Assembly (NCBI GenBank): GCA_964389025.1
Contig: CAYMCQ010000004.1
Span: forward strand, 1-64,000
Origin: CAYMCQ01 sp964389025
GTDB lineage: Bacteria > Verrucomicrobiota > Verrucomicrobiia > Limisphaerales > CAYMCQ01
DNA: 64,000 nt
Reading direction: 5' to 3'
Shown: positions 1 through 7,533 of the stretch, piece after piece
Layout of the letters: each line of letters begins with the position of its first letter
Position numbering within the stretch: position 1 is the first letter of the stretch
Program-made: the position numbers and the translations under genes
The notes under the pieces: generated by a model
The model's database searches: none
What the model saw: only the letters and a program-made list of their open reading frames with translations
Told to the model about the DNA's origin: nothing

Positions 1-1
1 A

Positions 2-244
2 CGAAGCTGCCGCTGTAGTTGCTCTGTCAAGAAGGTGCTCCGCGTGACGCTTACGGCGCAGGAGCGATTTTTGATTTCAAGGGAAGGTGATTCCGATGGT
101 CGAAACAGGGCTGGAATTTCCTGCGTGCTGATTAAATCAGCGTTTCCCCTATTCTTGAAGCAGTGCGAGTGGCGTTTTAACAACCCAAACCCACAAGCTC
201 AATTGAAGCAATTAAATCAATGGGTTAATCAGTTTCTAACCTAG
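2..244 (+). pseudogene. C-terminal remnant of an IS1595-like (ISXO2-type) transposase
   Basis: The frame is open from the window edge to a TAG at 242-244. Its last 30 or so residues (LKQCEWRFNNPNPQ, then QLKQLNQWVNQFL) resemble the C-terminal end of IS1595/ISXO2-like DDE transposases, where a CEWRFN-type motif precedes the stop. The upstream part (residues 1-45) does not look like the family, so this is probably a decayed or chimeric remnant. It sits tail to tail with rplW, in the place where rplB normally follows. The family call rests on recognition of a short motif and could be wrong; the left part may continue outside the window. Confidence 0.45.
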
Positions 245-279
245 TTATCTAGGACAGCCCCTTGAAATTTGAACTGTGA

Positions 280-561
280 CTACGTCAAAACAATCTTGTC
301 GCCGTCTTTCAAGGTCACTATCGCCTTCTTCCAATCCGGCGCTTTGCCAGCCTGTGATGTCCGCTGGCGGCGGAATTTTCCGCGCACATTGAGCGTGTTC
401 ACTTTTGTCACCTTGACCTTGAACAACTCCTGAACGGCCTGCCGGATTTGCGGTTTGGTCGCGCGACGGTCGGCGACAACAGTGTATTGATTGAACGCCT
501 CGCCCTGTTTTGTTCCCTTTTCCGTCAGGCGCACTGTTTTGATGACTTCAAAAGCGTTCAT
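280..561 (-). CDS. rplW: 50S ribosomal protein L23
   Basis: 93 residues, normal length for L23. It binds 23S rRNA near the polypeptide exit tunnel and docks trigger factor and SRP. The N-terminal half (VIKTVRLTEKGT, then the RRATKPQIRQAVQELF segment) and the following VKVTKVNTLNVRGK loop are typical. It starts 1 nt after the rplD stop, in the conserved S10-L3-L4-L23 order, so it is the fourth gene of the operon. The next expected gene, rplB, is not found in the remaining 279 bases, which hold transposase-like sequence on the other strand. Confidence 0.97.
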   Translation of the reverse strand: MNAFEVIKTVRLTEKGTKQGEAFNQYTVVADRRATKPQIRQAVQELFKVKVTKVNTLNVRGKFRRQRTSQAGKAPDWKKAIVTLKDGDKIVLT

Positions 562-562
562 G

Positions 563-1189
563 TTATTCCTTCGTCAATCGCTGTTCGACTTTCTCGAACG
601 CGCTCTTTGTGAAAACCAGTTTGTCCGCGCGCAATGCCTGATACGTGTTTAGTTCGTCGCTCGTGGTGAGTTCGACGTTCGCGACGTTGCGCGACGCGAG
701 TGTTAAATTTTTGTCAATCCCTGAGCCTACGAACAACGTCGTGCCCGTCAATTCCAACGCCGACATGATTCCGGTGAACTCCTTCGTCTTCGAACTCTCC
801 AATTTCAGATCGTCAACAACGAGGACATCGCCCGCGCTCAATCGTTCGCTCAAAGCTTTTCGCAACGCCAGTTGCTTCGTCTTGCGTGAAACCTTCTTGC
901 CGAAATCGCGCGGCTTGGGACCGAACACCACGCCACCGCCACGCCATAACGGCGATGCGAATGAGCCTGCGCGAGCGCGGCCAGTTCCCTTTTGCCGCCA
1001 CGGCTTTTTGTTCGTGCCGGTGACGTCTCCGACGTTCTTGGTGCAAGCCGTGCCCATGCGCTGGTTCGCGTTATACGCTACGACGACATCGTGGACGGCT
1101 TGCGTCCCGCGACCGTCTTCGATCATCGCGAACTTGACCTCAAGCTCGCCGGCGCTCTTCCCCTTGGTGTCTTTGACTGAAATTTTCAT
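563..1189 (-). CDS. rplD: 50S ribosomal protein L4
   Basis: 208 residues, usual length. L4 binds domain I of 23S rRNA, and its long loop lines the exit tunnel constriction. That loop is visible as the basic GTNKKPWRQKGTGRARAG stretch at about residues 58-75, followed by WRGGGVVFGPKPRDF. In enterobacteria L4 also represses its own S10 operon, but no L4-binding leader can be asserted here. The gene lies between rplC (41 nt upstream) and rplW (1 nt downstream), all on the minus strand. Confidence 0.97.
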   Translation of the reverse strand: MKISVKDTKGKSAGELEVKFAMIEDGRGTQAVHDVVVAYNANQRMGTACTKNVGDVTGTNKKPWRQKGTGRARAGSFASPLWRGGGVVFGPKPRDFGKKVSRKTKQLALRKALSERLSAGDVLVVDDLKLESSKTKEFTGIMSALELTGTTLFVGSGIDKNLTLASRNVANVELTTSDELNTYQALRADKLVFTKSAFEKVEQRLTKE

Positions 1190-1230
1190 AGAAATCCTTT
1201 TTCGTTGTAACGTTTTAACGATTCAACGAA

Positions 1231-1971
1231 TCACTTTTTGGCTTCGGCTTTCACTTCCGCTTTCGGTTCAGCCTTCTTGACCTCGGCCTTGGCTCCCTTC
1301 TTTGCCGGTTCGGCTTTCGCGGCATGCGGCTTCCAACCTTTCGGACGTTTCTTTGATTCGCGAATGACGACGTAATCGCCGTTCGCTCCGGGAATCGCGC
1401 CTCTGATGAGCAGCAAGTTGTCCGCTTCGCGAACCTGGACGACTTCCAGATTCTGCGTCGTGCGACGAACCTGTCCCATGTGACCCGGCATCTTCATCCC
1501 GCGCATGACCGTGCCGGGAAACAAACGTTGCCCGATCGCGCCCGAGCGACGATGCCAGCCCTTCGCGCCGTGCGTCATGTCGCCACCGGCAAAATGATGC
1601 CTCTTCACAACGCCTTCAAACCCGCGACCTTTCGTGATGCCGATGGCGTCAATGAAATCGCCCGGTTCAAAAATTGTCGGGCCTACAATATCACCGGGTT
1701 TCACTTCCTTTGAAAAATCGCGGAACTCGCGGATGCGTTTCACCGCCGCGCCATTTTGTTTCTTGATGTGACCGAGCAACGGCTTCGTGAGCCGCTGTTC
1801 TTTCTGGTCGTCAAACCCGAGTTGCACGGCGTTGTAGCCGTCGCTCGCCTGCGTTTTGCATTGCAACACGCGGTTCGGTCCCGCAAGCACGATGGTCACA
1901 GACATCATCACGCCGTTCGCGTCATAGACGCGCGTCTGGCCAAGTTTTTTTCCTAAAAGTCCGAGCGGCAT
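1231..1971 (-). CDS. rplC: 50S ribosomal protein L3 with long basic/acidic tail
   Basis: 246 residues. The core (MPLGLLGKKLGQTRVY at the start, then the GVVKRHHFAGGDMTHGAKGWHRRSGAIG segment) is canonical L3, which organises the 3' end of 23S rRNA near the peptidyl transferase centre. From about residue 213 the protein runs into a 33-residue Lys/Ala/Glu-rich tail (repeats of the KAEPK type) that is absent from standard 205-210 residue L3 proteins. Such low-complexity tails are common on ribosomal proteins of PVC bacteria. It follows rpsJ by 13 nt in the S10 operon. Confidence 0.97.
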   Translation of the reverse strand: MPLGLLGKKLGQTRVYDANGVMMSVTIVLAGPNRVLQCKTQASDGYNAVQLGFDDQKEQRLTKPLLGHIKKQNGAAVKRIREFRDFSKEVKPGDIVGPTIFEPGDFIDAIGITKGRGFEGVVKRHHFAGGDMTHGAKGWHRRSGAIGQRLFPGTVMRGMKMPGHMGQVRRTTQNLEVVQVREADNLLLIRGAIPGANGDYVVIRESKKRPKGWKPHAAKAEPAKKGAKAEVKKAEPKAEVKAEAKK

Positions 1972-1984
1972 AAAATTTCTCCGA

Positions 1985-2293
1985 TTAAATTTTGATTGTG
2001 ATGTCCACGCCTGCGGGAAGATTGAGCTTCTTCAATTCATCCACGGTCTTCGCCGTCGGCTCGATGATGTCAAGCAGACGCTTGTGCGTCCGTTGTTCGA
2101 AAGTCTCCTGCGACTTCTTGTCCGAATGCGGTGAGCGCAGAACGGTGAAGCGTTCCACGCGCGTCGGAAGTGGGATCGGCCCGGCTACTCGCGCCCCGGT
2201 GCGTTTGACGGTGTCGGCGATTTCGCGCGCGGATTGGTCAATCACCCGGTGATCGAACGCCTTGAGTCGAATACGAATTCTTTGTCCAGCCAT
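1985..2293 (-). CDS. rpsJ: 30S ribosomal protein S10
   Basis: 102 residues, normal length. It begins MAGQRIRIRLKAFDHRVID and contains the conserved GPIPLPTRVERFTVLRSPH segment, with the RTHKRLLDI motif near the C-terminus. S10 is a 30S head protein and, as NusE, a transcription antitermination partner of NusB. It is the first gene of the S10 operon seen here. About 440 bases of gene-free DNA lie upstream, so the operon promoter should be there, and tuf or fusA is not immediately upstream as in many bacteria. Confidence 0.98.
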   Translation of the reverse strand: MAGQRIRIRLKAFDHRVIDQSAREIADTVKRTGARVAGPIPLPTRVERFTVLRSPHSDKKSQETFEQRTHKRLLDIIEPTAKTVDELKKLNLPAGVDITIKI

Positions 2294-2732
2294 AGAAAGA
2301 ACAATTGTCTGTTAATGGTATCAATTAAGTCACAGTGTTTCCTCTTGGAAACGGAGCGGGAAGATAGCAAAAGAAATTTGCTGTGCAATAGGTTTTTTAG
2401 GAAATTTTCGCTTTGTTGTAAGTTTAGGAACTGCAAAAAAATCTGAACCGATATTATGGCCGATATTGCAAGGGTTGTCGAAACCGCTCCGAAGAAAGAC
2501 TCAACAAAAACAACTTTGGCAGATTTACGCCCTTTAAACTGCCGAATTAGAAGGTATGAAACCAGAAATATGATTCGCGCAGTGATTACTGGCGGCAGAT
2601 CATTGCCGAGAAACGCCGAGGCGTTTTCGTAGATTTTGTCGAATGCTTTTCACCAATAACCCATAATACATCCTGAAAATGAAAAATTTTTTTATTTGGT
2701 CAACTCCGGATGCGCTGGGGATAATTCCGAAA
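2294..2732. other. Gene-free AT-rich interval upstream of rpsJ
   Basis: About 440 bases between the S10 operon start and the terminator of the EF-hand gene. The part nearest rpsJ (2294-2450) is clearly AT-rich and is the expected place of the S10 operon promoter and leader, but no specific -10/-35 pair or leader structure is convincing by eye. Short open frames on both strands at 2234-2446 have no recognisable protein character. No tRNA-like cloverleaf was seen. Confidence 0.5.
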
Positions 2733-2769
2733 GCAAAAAACTCCACCGCATTTTTGACGCGGTGGAGTT
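2733..2769 (-). terminator. Rho-independent terminator of the EF-hand protein gene
   Basis: A perfect 11-bp stem (AACTCCACCGC at 2739-2749 pairing with GCGGTGGAGTT at 2759-2769, 9-nt loop). Read on the minus strand it is followed by a run of six T. It lies 24 nt beyond the stop codon of the small EF-hand gene and points the right way to end it. Confidence 0.85.
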
Positions 2770-2792
2770 GAATTTGTCTTTCGTCGATCCCG

Positions 2793-3056
2793 TTATTTTT
2801 TTTCGCGTCTCTTTTCCCCTTCCTTGTGCTCGCCGCCCGCGGCCTTCTTCATTCGCCCCCGGTCTGCCTTGCTGATCTTGGCCTTCTCGTCCTTGTCCAG
2901 TTTGCCGTCTTTGTTGGTGTCATACTTCTCGAGCAATTGCTTGTGAAGCGCCTTCAACTCCGGGGATACCGCGTGTTTCTTCCCCTTGCCTTCGCCGGCC
3001 TGCACGGATGCGATCAACGCGGAAGCGAGGAGAGCTGCGATCAATGTTTTCTTCAT
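2793..3056 (-). CDS. Small secreted EF-hand protein
   Basis: 87 residues from the ATG at 3056, chosen because it is preceded by AGGA at good spacing and begins a clean signal peptide (MKKTLIAALLASALIASVQA). The open frame extends 36 codons further upstream without such signals. The mature part is highly charged and holds one EF-hand-like calcium loop, DTNKDGKLDKDE, at about residues 49-60, followed by a Lys/Glu-rich tail. Single EF-hand exported proteins are frequent in Planctomycetes and Verrucomicrobia; the function is unknown. It is transcribed divergently from rhaA and ends in a strong terminator. Confidence 0.85.
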   Translation of the reverse strand: MKKTLIAALLASALIASVQAGEGKGKKHAVSPELKALHKQLLEKYDTNKDGKLDKDEKAKISKADRGRMKKAAGGEHKEGEKRREKK

Positions 3057-3252
3057 ATTTTCCTGTTGTTGGCAGTTCGGCTGCGTTTGGCTAGACGCAA
3101 TAATTCCGATATCAGTTACACTCGTATTATTGCGGTTTTCGTTCAGCGCCGCGGCAACGCGCACTGGTTGCGGAATTGAGCGGGTAGAAACGACAAAACT
3201 CCGGGCGGTAATTCACTTGCCAAGCGCGCAAATTTTTCAGTCCATTCATTTA

Positions 3253-4518
3253 ATGCCACGCTCAAGAAAAATCGAAGCCGCCTACACACTCGCCCGCGAG
3301 CGCTACGCCAGACTCGGCGTGAACACCGACACAGCGCTGAAACGGCTCGCGAAGATTCCCCTCTCGCTTCATTGCTGGCAGGGCGATGACGTCGGCGGCT
3401 TTGAAAATTTCGGCGGCGCGCTCGGCGGCGGGCTTGTCGCCACAGGAAATTATCCCGGCAAAGCGCGCACGCCGGATGAACTGCGCGCGGATTTGGAAAT
3501 GGCGTTTTCGCTGATTCCAGGAAAGCACCGAGTCAACCTTCACGCGATGTATGGCGAATTTGGCGGAAAGAAGGTGGATCGCAACGAAATCGAAACCGAC
3601 CATTTCTACAACTGGGTCGCATGGGCGCACAACAATGGTTTGGGGCTCGACTTTAATCCGACCTGCTTTTCTCACCCGAAAGCTGCGGACGGTTTCACTC
3701 TTTCGCACCGTGACAAAAGCATCCGCAAGTTTTGGATTGAGCATTGCATTGCCTGTCGCCACATCGGTTTGGCGATGGGAAACGGACTCATAAATCCGTG
3801 CGTCACCAATCTATGGATTCCCGACGGCTACAAGGACTTGCCCGCCGACCGCAAAGGCCCGCGCGAACGATTGGTTGAATCGCTCGACGAGATTTTCCGC
3901 AAACCACTCAATCCCAAATTCAATCTGGATTCTGTCGAGCCGAAACTTTTTGGCATCGGCTCGGAAAGTTACGTCGTCGGCTCGCACGAATTTTATCTCG
4001 GCTACGCGGTGTCGCGGAAGAAATTGCTCTGCCTCGACGCGGGGCATTATCACCCGACCGAATCCATCGCCGACAAAATTTCCAGCGTGCTGCAATTCCT
4101 GCCGGAGATTTTGCTGCACGTCAGCCGGGGCGTCCGCTGGGACAGCGACCACGTCGTGACTTTGAACGACGACTTGCAATCCATCGCCCGCGAAATCGTC
4201 GCGAACGATTACGCTGGCCGCGTGCACATCGGCCTCGATTATTTCGACGCCAGCATCAACCGCATCGCCGCGTGGGTCATCGGCACGCGCAACATGCTTC
4301 GCGCGCTGCTCATCGCGCTGCTCGAACCCCCAGGCATTCGCAAAGTCGAACTCGCCGGCGACCACACCGCGCGCCTCGCGCTGCAGGAAGAAGCCAAGTC
4401 GCTCCCGTTCGGCGCAGTGTGGGATGCGTATTGTGAAATGAAAAACGTTCCAGTCGGCGACAAGTGGCTCAATGAAGTGAAGCGGTATGCGAAAAATGTT
4501 TTGAGTGGGCGTAAGTGA
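3253..4518 (+). CDS. rhaA: L-rhamnose isomerase
   Basis: 421 residues, close to the 419 of the Escherichia coli enzyme. It converts L-rhamnose to L-rhamnulose using divalent metal in a TIM barrel. Recognisable segments are IPLSLHCWQGDDVGGFE near residue 36, VNLHAMYGE, GLDFNPTCFSHP with metal-site residues, and LLCLDAGHYHPTE. The start at 3253 is preferred because the family begins just before the IEAAYTLARERYA helix. Upstream codons in the same frame run over the divergent promoter region. It opens the sugar locus that continues with an ABC transporter and an epimerase; kinase and aldolase genes (rhaB, rhaD) are not in view. Confidence 0.95.
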   Translation: MPRSRKIEAAYTLARERYARLGVNTDTALKRLAKIPLSLHCWQGDDVGGFENFGGALGGGLVATGNYPGKARTPDELRADLEMAFSLIPGKHRVNLHAMYGEFGGKKVDRNEIETDHFYNWVAWAHNNGLGLDFNPTCFSHPKAADGFTLSHRDKSIRKFWIEHCIACRHIGLAMGNGLINPCVTNLWIPDGYKDLPADRKGPRERLVESLDEIFRKPLNPKFNLDSVEPKLFGIGSESYVVGSHEFYLGYAVSRKKLLCLDAGHYHPTESIADKISSVLQFLPEILLHVSRGVRWDSDHVVTLNDDLQSIAREIVANDYAGRVHIGLDYFDASINRIAAWVIGTRNMLRALLIALLEPPGIRKVELAGDHTARLALQEEAKSLPFGAVWDAYCEMKNVPVGDKWLNEVKRYAKNVLSGRK

Positions 4519-4536
4519 ATTTACGCCAGCCTTGCA

Positions 4537-5007
4537 ATGAACATTCACGACTATCTCATCGATGATTCTGGATGCGATTGGCCAAGGATGCTTGAACATT
4601 GGCGTTGGCGACTTCCGCCGAGATTCAAAGTGTGGCTTGTCAATCGCTTTGGGGATTTATTTCTAATTCTGCCGGATGAAACGGTTCATCGCCTCGACAT
4701 TGGCGATGGAGTCTTAAGCAAAGTTGCTGAGAATCGGGAGGAGTTTTATCGGAAGACTGATGATGTCAACATAATCAATGATTGGTTTTTAATTCCTCTT
4801 GCGGATGATTTGGTGGCAGCAGGCAAGACACTAAATCCCGGTCAGTGCTATTGCTATCGAATTCTTCCGGTTCTTGGTGGAGGCTATGATGTTGACGATT
4901 TTGTAATTAAGGATTTGGCCTATCTTTACGCTGCCTTTGGCCCAATCCACGAACGAATCAAAGACCTGCCCGACGGAACGAAGATTGAATTCGAAATTAC
5001 GGACTGA
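4537..5007 (+). CDS. DUF1851-like (Tdi1-type immunity domain) protein
   Basis: 156 residues. The pattern FGDLFLILPDETVHRLDIGDG, then NDWFLIPLADDLVAAGK, then GQCYCYRILPVLGGGYDVDDF and IHERIKDLPDGTKIEFE is that of the DUF1851 domain found in Tdi1-type type VI secretion immunity proteins and in many stand-alone proteins. There is no signal peptide. No toxin gene lies beside it, so any immunity role is unsupported. Base composition is more AT-rich than rhaA upstream, which hints at separate origin. It lies 18 nt after rhaA and just before the TnpA repeat island. Confidence 0.7.
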   Translation: MNIHDYLIDDSGCDWPRMLEHWRWRLPPRFKVWLVNRFGDLFLILPDETVHRLDIGDGVLSKVAENREEFYRKTDDVNIINDWFLIPLADDLVAAGKTLNPGQCYCYRILPVLGGGYDVDDFVIKDLAYLYAAFGPIHERIKDLPDGTKIEFEITD

Positions 5008-5055
5008 TTTAATTTATGATTCAAAAAGCTAAACTCGCAACGCTCGCATCCAATC

Positions 5056-5264
5056 ACCGCGAAGCGGTGTCAGAAATTAGCCGGGGGTTGAGCGAGTCCG
5101 CGAGCGACACCCCCGGAATGCGGTCGCCCAGCGAATTGCACCCTGAAAGGGTGCCAGCGATTTCTGGCACCGCTTCGCGGTGCATCATTTCTCCATTCGC
5201 CAACCGGGGGTATCGTGGCAGACTCCTCAACCCCCGGCTAATTTCTGTGAACCCTTCGGGTTCG
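5056..5264. repeat. Left palindrome cluster flanking the IS200-like TnpA gene
   Basis: A chain of hairpins. CACCGCGAAGCGGTG (5056-5070) is followed by a 42-bp palindromic unit at 5075-5116, then CACCCTGAAAGGGTG (5139-5153), GCACCGCTTCGCGGTGC (near 5167-5183), a second unit at 5204-5246 and GAACCCTTCGGGTTC (5250-5264). The 5075-5116 unit is the reverse complement of the right-hand unit at 5841-5882 with only three differences by eye, and 5204-5246 is a shorter version in the same orientation as the right-hand copy. An open frame crossing the cluster (5016-5327) is a by-product of the repeats. Confidence 0.85.
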
Positions 5265-5330
5265 TTCCATCGCGCCGTCCGCTCGCGTTCGTTTGACTGC
5301 GCGCTCCAAATCACCGAGGGCATTTGATCT

Positions 5331-5774
5331 ATGGGCTCCACATTTCTCAGCCTTCATTATCACATCGTATTTTCCACGAAGGAGCGTCGGCCATTGATCA
5401 AACCGTCGTGGCGTCCAATGCTCCACGAATATCTGGGCGGAACAATCCGCGGACTCGACGGAATTCCCGAAATTGTAGGCGGCGTTGAAGACCACGTTCA
5501 TTTGCTCGTCGGTTTGCGCGCCACGCATTGCCTCGCAGATTTTATGCAGGAACTAAAGAAGGCTTCGTCTGTTTGGTCTGCCGAAAATCACGAGCCTGAA
5601 TTCAAATGGCAGGATGGCTACGCAGCTTTCGCCGTAAGCGCGACTCATTGTGACATGCTTCGCAACTACATTGCGACCCAAGAAGCGCATCACAAGAAAA
5701 TCGGTTTTGTGGATGAGTTGAAACAATTGCTCGAGAAGAATGGCGTGAAATGCGATCCGAGATATTTGTTGTGA
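5331..5774 (+). CDS. tnpA: IS200/IS605-family Y1 transposase (TnpA), possibly RAYT-like
   Basis: 147 residues, normal for an IS200-type TnpA. It is a single-strand-specific HUH nuclease: the metal-binding HUH pair is in VEDHVHLLVGL (about residue 52), and the catalytic tyrosine is the Y of LRNYIATQEAHHKK (about residue 114). The N-terminal LHYHIVFSTKERRPLI and the WQDGYAAFAVS segment are family hallmarks. No TnpB or IscB accompanies it. It is bracketed by clusters of GC-rich palindromes with matching units on both sides, the arrangement seen for REP-associated TnpA genes. The frame is complete, so it may be active. Confidence 0.92.
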   Translation: MGSTFLSLHYHIVFSTKERRPLIKPSWRPMLHEYLGGTIRGLDGIPEIVGGVEDHVHLLVGLRATHCLADFMQELKKASSVWSAENHEPEFKWQDGYAAFAVSATHCDMLRNYIATQEAHHKKIGFVDELKQLLEKNGVKCDPRYLL

Positions 5775-5800
5775 AATTTTTCCCACACAAAGCGATTTTC

Positions 5801-5903
5801 TGGCACCCCTCCGGGGTGCTTTCCTTTTTTTCCAAATGTTCCGGGGGTATCGCTCGCAGACTCGTTCAACCCCCGGCTAACTTCTGGCAACCCTTCGGGT
5901 TGC
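5801..5903. repeat. Right palindrome cluster flanking TnpA
   Basis: Contains GGCACCCCTCCGGGGTGC (5801-5818), the 42-bp unit at 5841-5882 that begins CCGGGGGTATCG and ends CAACCCCCGGCTAA, and a hairpin CAACCCTTCGGGTTGC (5888-5903). The 42-bp unit is inverted relative to the unit at 5075-5116 and direct relative to 5204-5246, so TnpA is enclosed by copies in both orientations. Confidence 0.85.
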
Positions 5904-5949
5904 TTGCTCATGCGGCGACCGCACCGTTAGTTTCACATTTCTCGGCAAT

Positions 5950-7533
5950 ATGACCGCTCCGCTTCTCCAACTCACCTCCGTGGCCAAATCTTTCGGTGCG
6001 GTGCGGGCGCTTAAGGGCGTGTCGTTTGATTTGCGCGCGGGCGAAGTGCATGCGCTGCTCGGCGAGAACGGCGCGGGTAAATCCACACTCATCAAGGTCA
6101 TCACCGGCGCGCATCAGCCGGATTCTGGAACAATTGAAATCAACGGCGGAGAAGTTCACCGGCTCACTCCTGCGTCGGCGCACAAGCTCGGCATCGCGGC
6201 GATTTATCAGCAGCCGGCGTTGTTTCCTGACTTGTCCGTTGCGGAAAACATCGCGTTGAGCCTTGAGCCGCCGTCGCCGGTGCAGCGTGTGCGCTGGTCG
6301 AAGCGCCACGCGCAGGCGTGTGACTTGTTGGAGCGCGTCGGCGCGGAAATCGAGCCTGACGCCGAAGTTCGCTCGCTCTCAATGCCGGAGCAACAGCTTG
6401 TGGAAATCGCAAAGGCGCTTGGCGCTGGCGCGAAGATTTTGATCATGGACGAGCCGACGGCTTCGCTCACTCGCAAGGAAGTGGAATTGCTTTTCGCAGT
6501 CATTCGCGATTTGCGCTCGCAAGGCGTCGGCATCATCTACATTTCGCATCGGCTGGAGGAAATTTTTTCAGTTGCGGACCGCGTGACGGTTTTGCGCGAC
6601 GGCGAGAGTGTCGGGATGCATCTCGTTCGTAGCAGCCGAGGTGACGAGGCTCTGACTGAAAAACCCGAAATTGAAAATCAGAAATTAAAAATGGATCAGA
6701 GCCTCCTTACGTCGGCTGCTACGATTACAGAAACGGAACTCATCCGCCTGATGGTTGGCCGCGAGGTATCGCACATTTATCCGCCATCGGAAAGCCAGCC
6801 AGCAAGTGTGGTGATTGAGTTGTGCGGCGTTGGCTGCTCGGATTCGCATGTGCGCGACGTGGATTTGGAAATTAGCGGGGGTGAGGTCGTGGGATTGGCC
6901 GGGCTTGTTGGCGCGGGACGGACTGAACTTGCGCGGATTCTTTTTGGAATCACTCCGGCGGATTCGGGGGAAATATTTTTTCAAGGCAGTCGCGTAAAAA
7001 TTCATTCGCCGCAAAGAGCCATCGAATTCGGAATCAGCTACGTGCCGGAAGACCGGCGTCGCCACGGAGTGATTTTGGACATGCCCATCGCCGCGAACAT
7101 GACGATGGCGATTCATCGCAGAATTTTTCCGGGGACATGGCTGCGATTTGGCGCGGAAAACAGACTGGCGTCGGACTTCATCCGCGACCTCGGCGTGAAA
7201 ACTTACGGCCCCGACGCGCCTGGAAATTCATTGAGCGGCGGCAATCAACAAAAAGTTTCTCTCGCCCGCTGGCTGGCGACGAAACCGAAACTTTTGATCC
7301 TCGACGAGCCGACGCAAGGCGTGGACGTGGGCGCGAAAAGTGAAATCCACAAAATCATCCGGCAACTTGCGAAGGAAGGTCTGGCCGTGCTGATGATTTC
7401 ATCCGACTTATCGGAGATTGTTGGGATGAGCGACCGCATCGCCGTGATGCGCGGCGGGACAATCGTGGCGACATTGCCGGGGAAATCCGACGCGCACGAG
7501 ATCATGGCGGCGGCGTTGGGACAAATGAAATGA
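5950..7533 (+). CDS. Sugar ABC transporter ATP-binding protein (RbsA/RhaT type) with repeat-derived insert
   Basis: 527 residues with two fused ABC cassettes, as in monosaccharide importers of the CUT2 class. The first Walker A is GENGAGKST (about residue 38), with Walker B ILIMDEPTAS. The second cassette has the signature LSGGNQQKVSLARWL and Walker B LLILDEPTQGVD. Residues 227-258 are extra compared with the roughly 500-residue family: this stretch is encoded exactly by a 96-bp palindromic repeat at 6628-6723 that keeps the frame. Its stop overlaps the permease start (ATGA). Rhamnose is the likely substrate from rhaA nearby, but ribose or another sugar is possible. Confidence 0.93.
   Translation: MTAPLLQLTSVAKSFGAVRALKGVSFDLRAGEVHALLGENGAGKSTLIKVITGAHQPDSGTIEINGGEVHRLTPASAHKLGIAAIYQQPALFPDLSVAENIALSLEPPSPVQRVRWSKRHAQACDLLERVGAEIEPDAEVRSLSMPEQQLVEIAKALGAGAKILIMDEPTASLTRKEVELLFAVIRDLRSQGVGIIYISHRLEEIFSVADRVTVLRDGESVGMHLVRSSRGDEALTEKPEIENQKLKMDQSLLTSAATITETELIRLMVGREVSHIYPPSESQPASVVIELCGVGCSDSHVRDVDLEISGGEVVGLAGLVGAGRTELARILFGITPADSGEIFFQGSRVKIHSPQRAIEFGISYVPEDRRRHGVILDMPIAANMTMAIHRRIFPGTWLRFGAENRLASDFIRDLGVKTYGPDAPGNSLSGGNQQKVSLARWLATKPKLLILDEPTQGVDVGAKSEIHKIIRQLAKEGLAVLMISSDLSEIVGMSDRIAVMRGGTIVATLPGKSDAHEIMAAALGQMK
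6628..6723. repeat. 96-bp palindromic element inserted in frame in the ABC ATPase gene
   Basis: The two 28-nt arms (6628-6655, starting CGTAGCAGCCGA, and 6696-6723, ending TCGGCTGCTACG) are reverse complements with three differences. The length is 32 codons and no stop is introduced. The same arms occur at 33936-34003 outside a gene, so this is a dispersed element and not a feature of the transporter family. Confidence 0.88.

Noticed and set aside
2294..2732. Small frames and a possible tRNA upstream of rpsJ
   Set aside because: No cloverleaf could be drawn and the short frames lack protein character.
2986..3252. Upstream extension of rhaA by 89 codons
   Set aside because: It runs over the divergent EF-hand gene start, and rhamnose isomerases begin near the chosen ATG.
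5016..5327. Open frame of 103 codons before tnpA
   Set aside because: It is composed of the palindromic repeat cluster; the opposite strand is equally open, which is expected of repeats.
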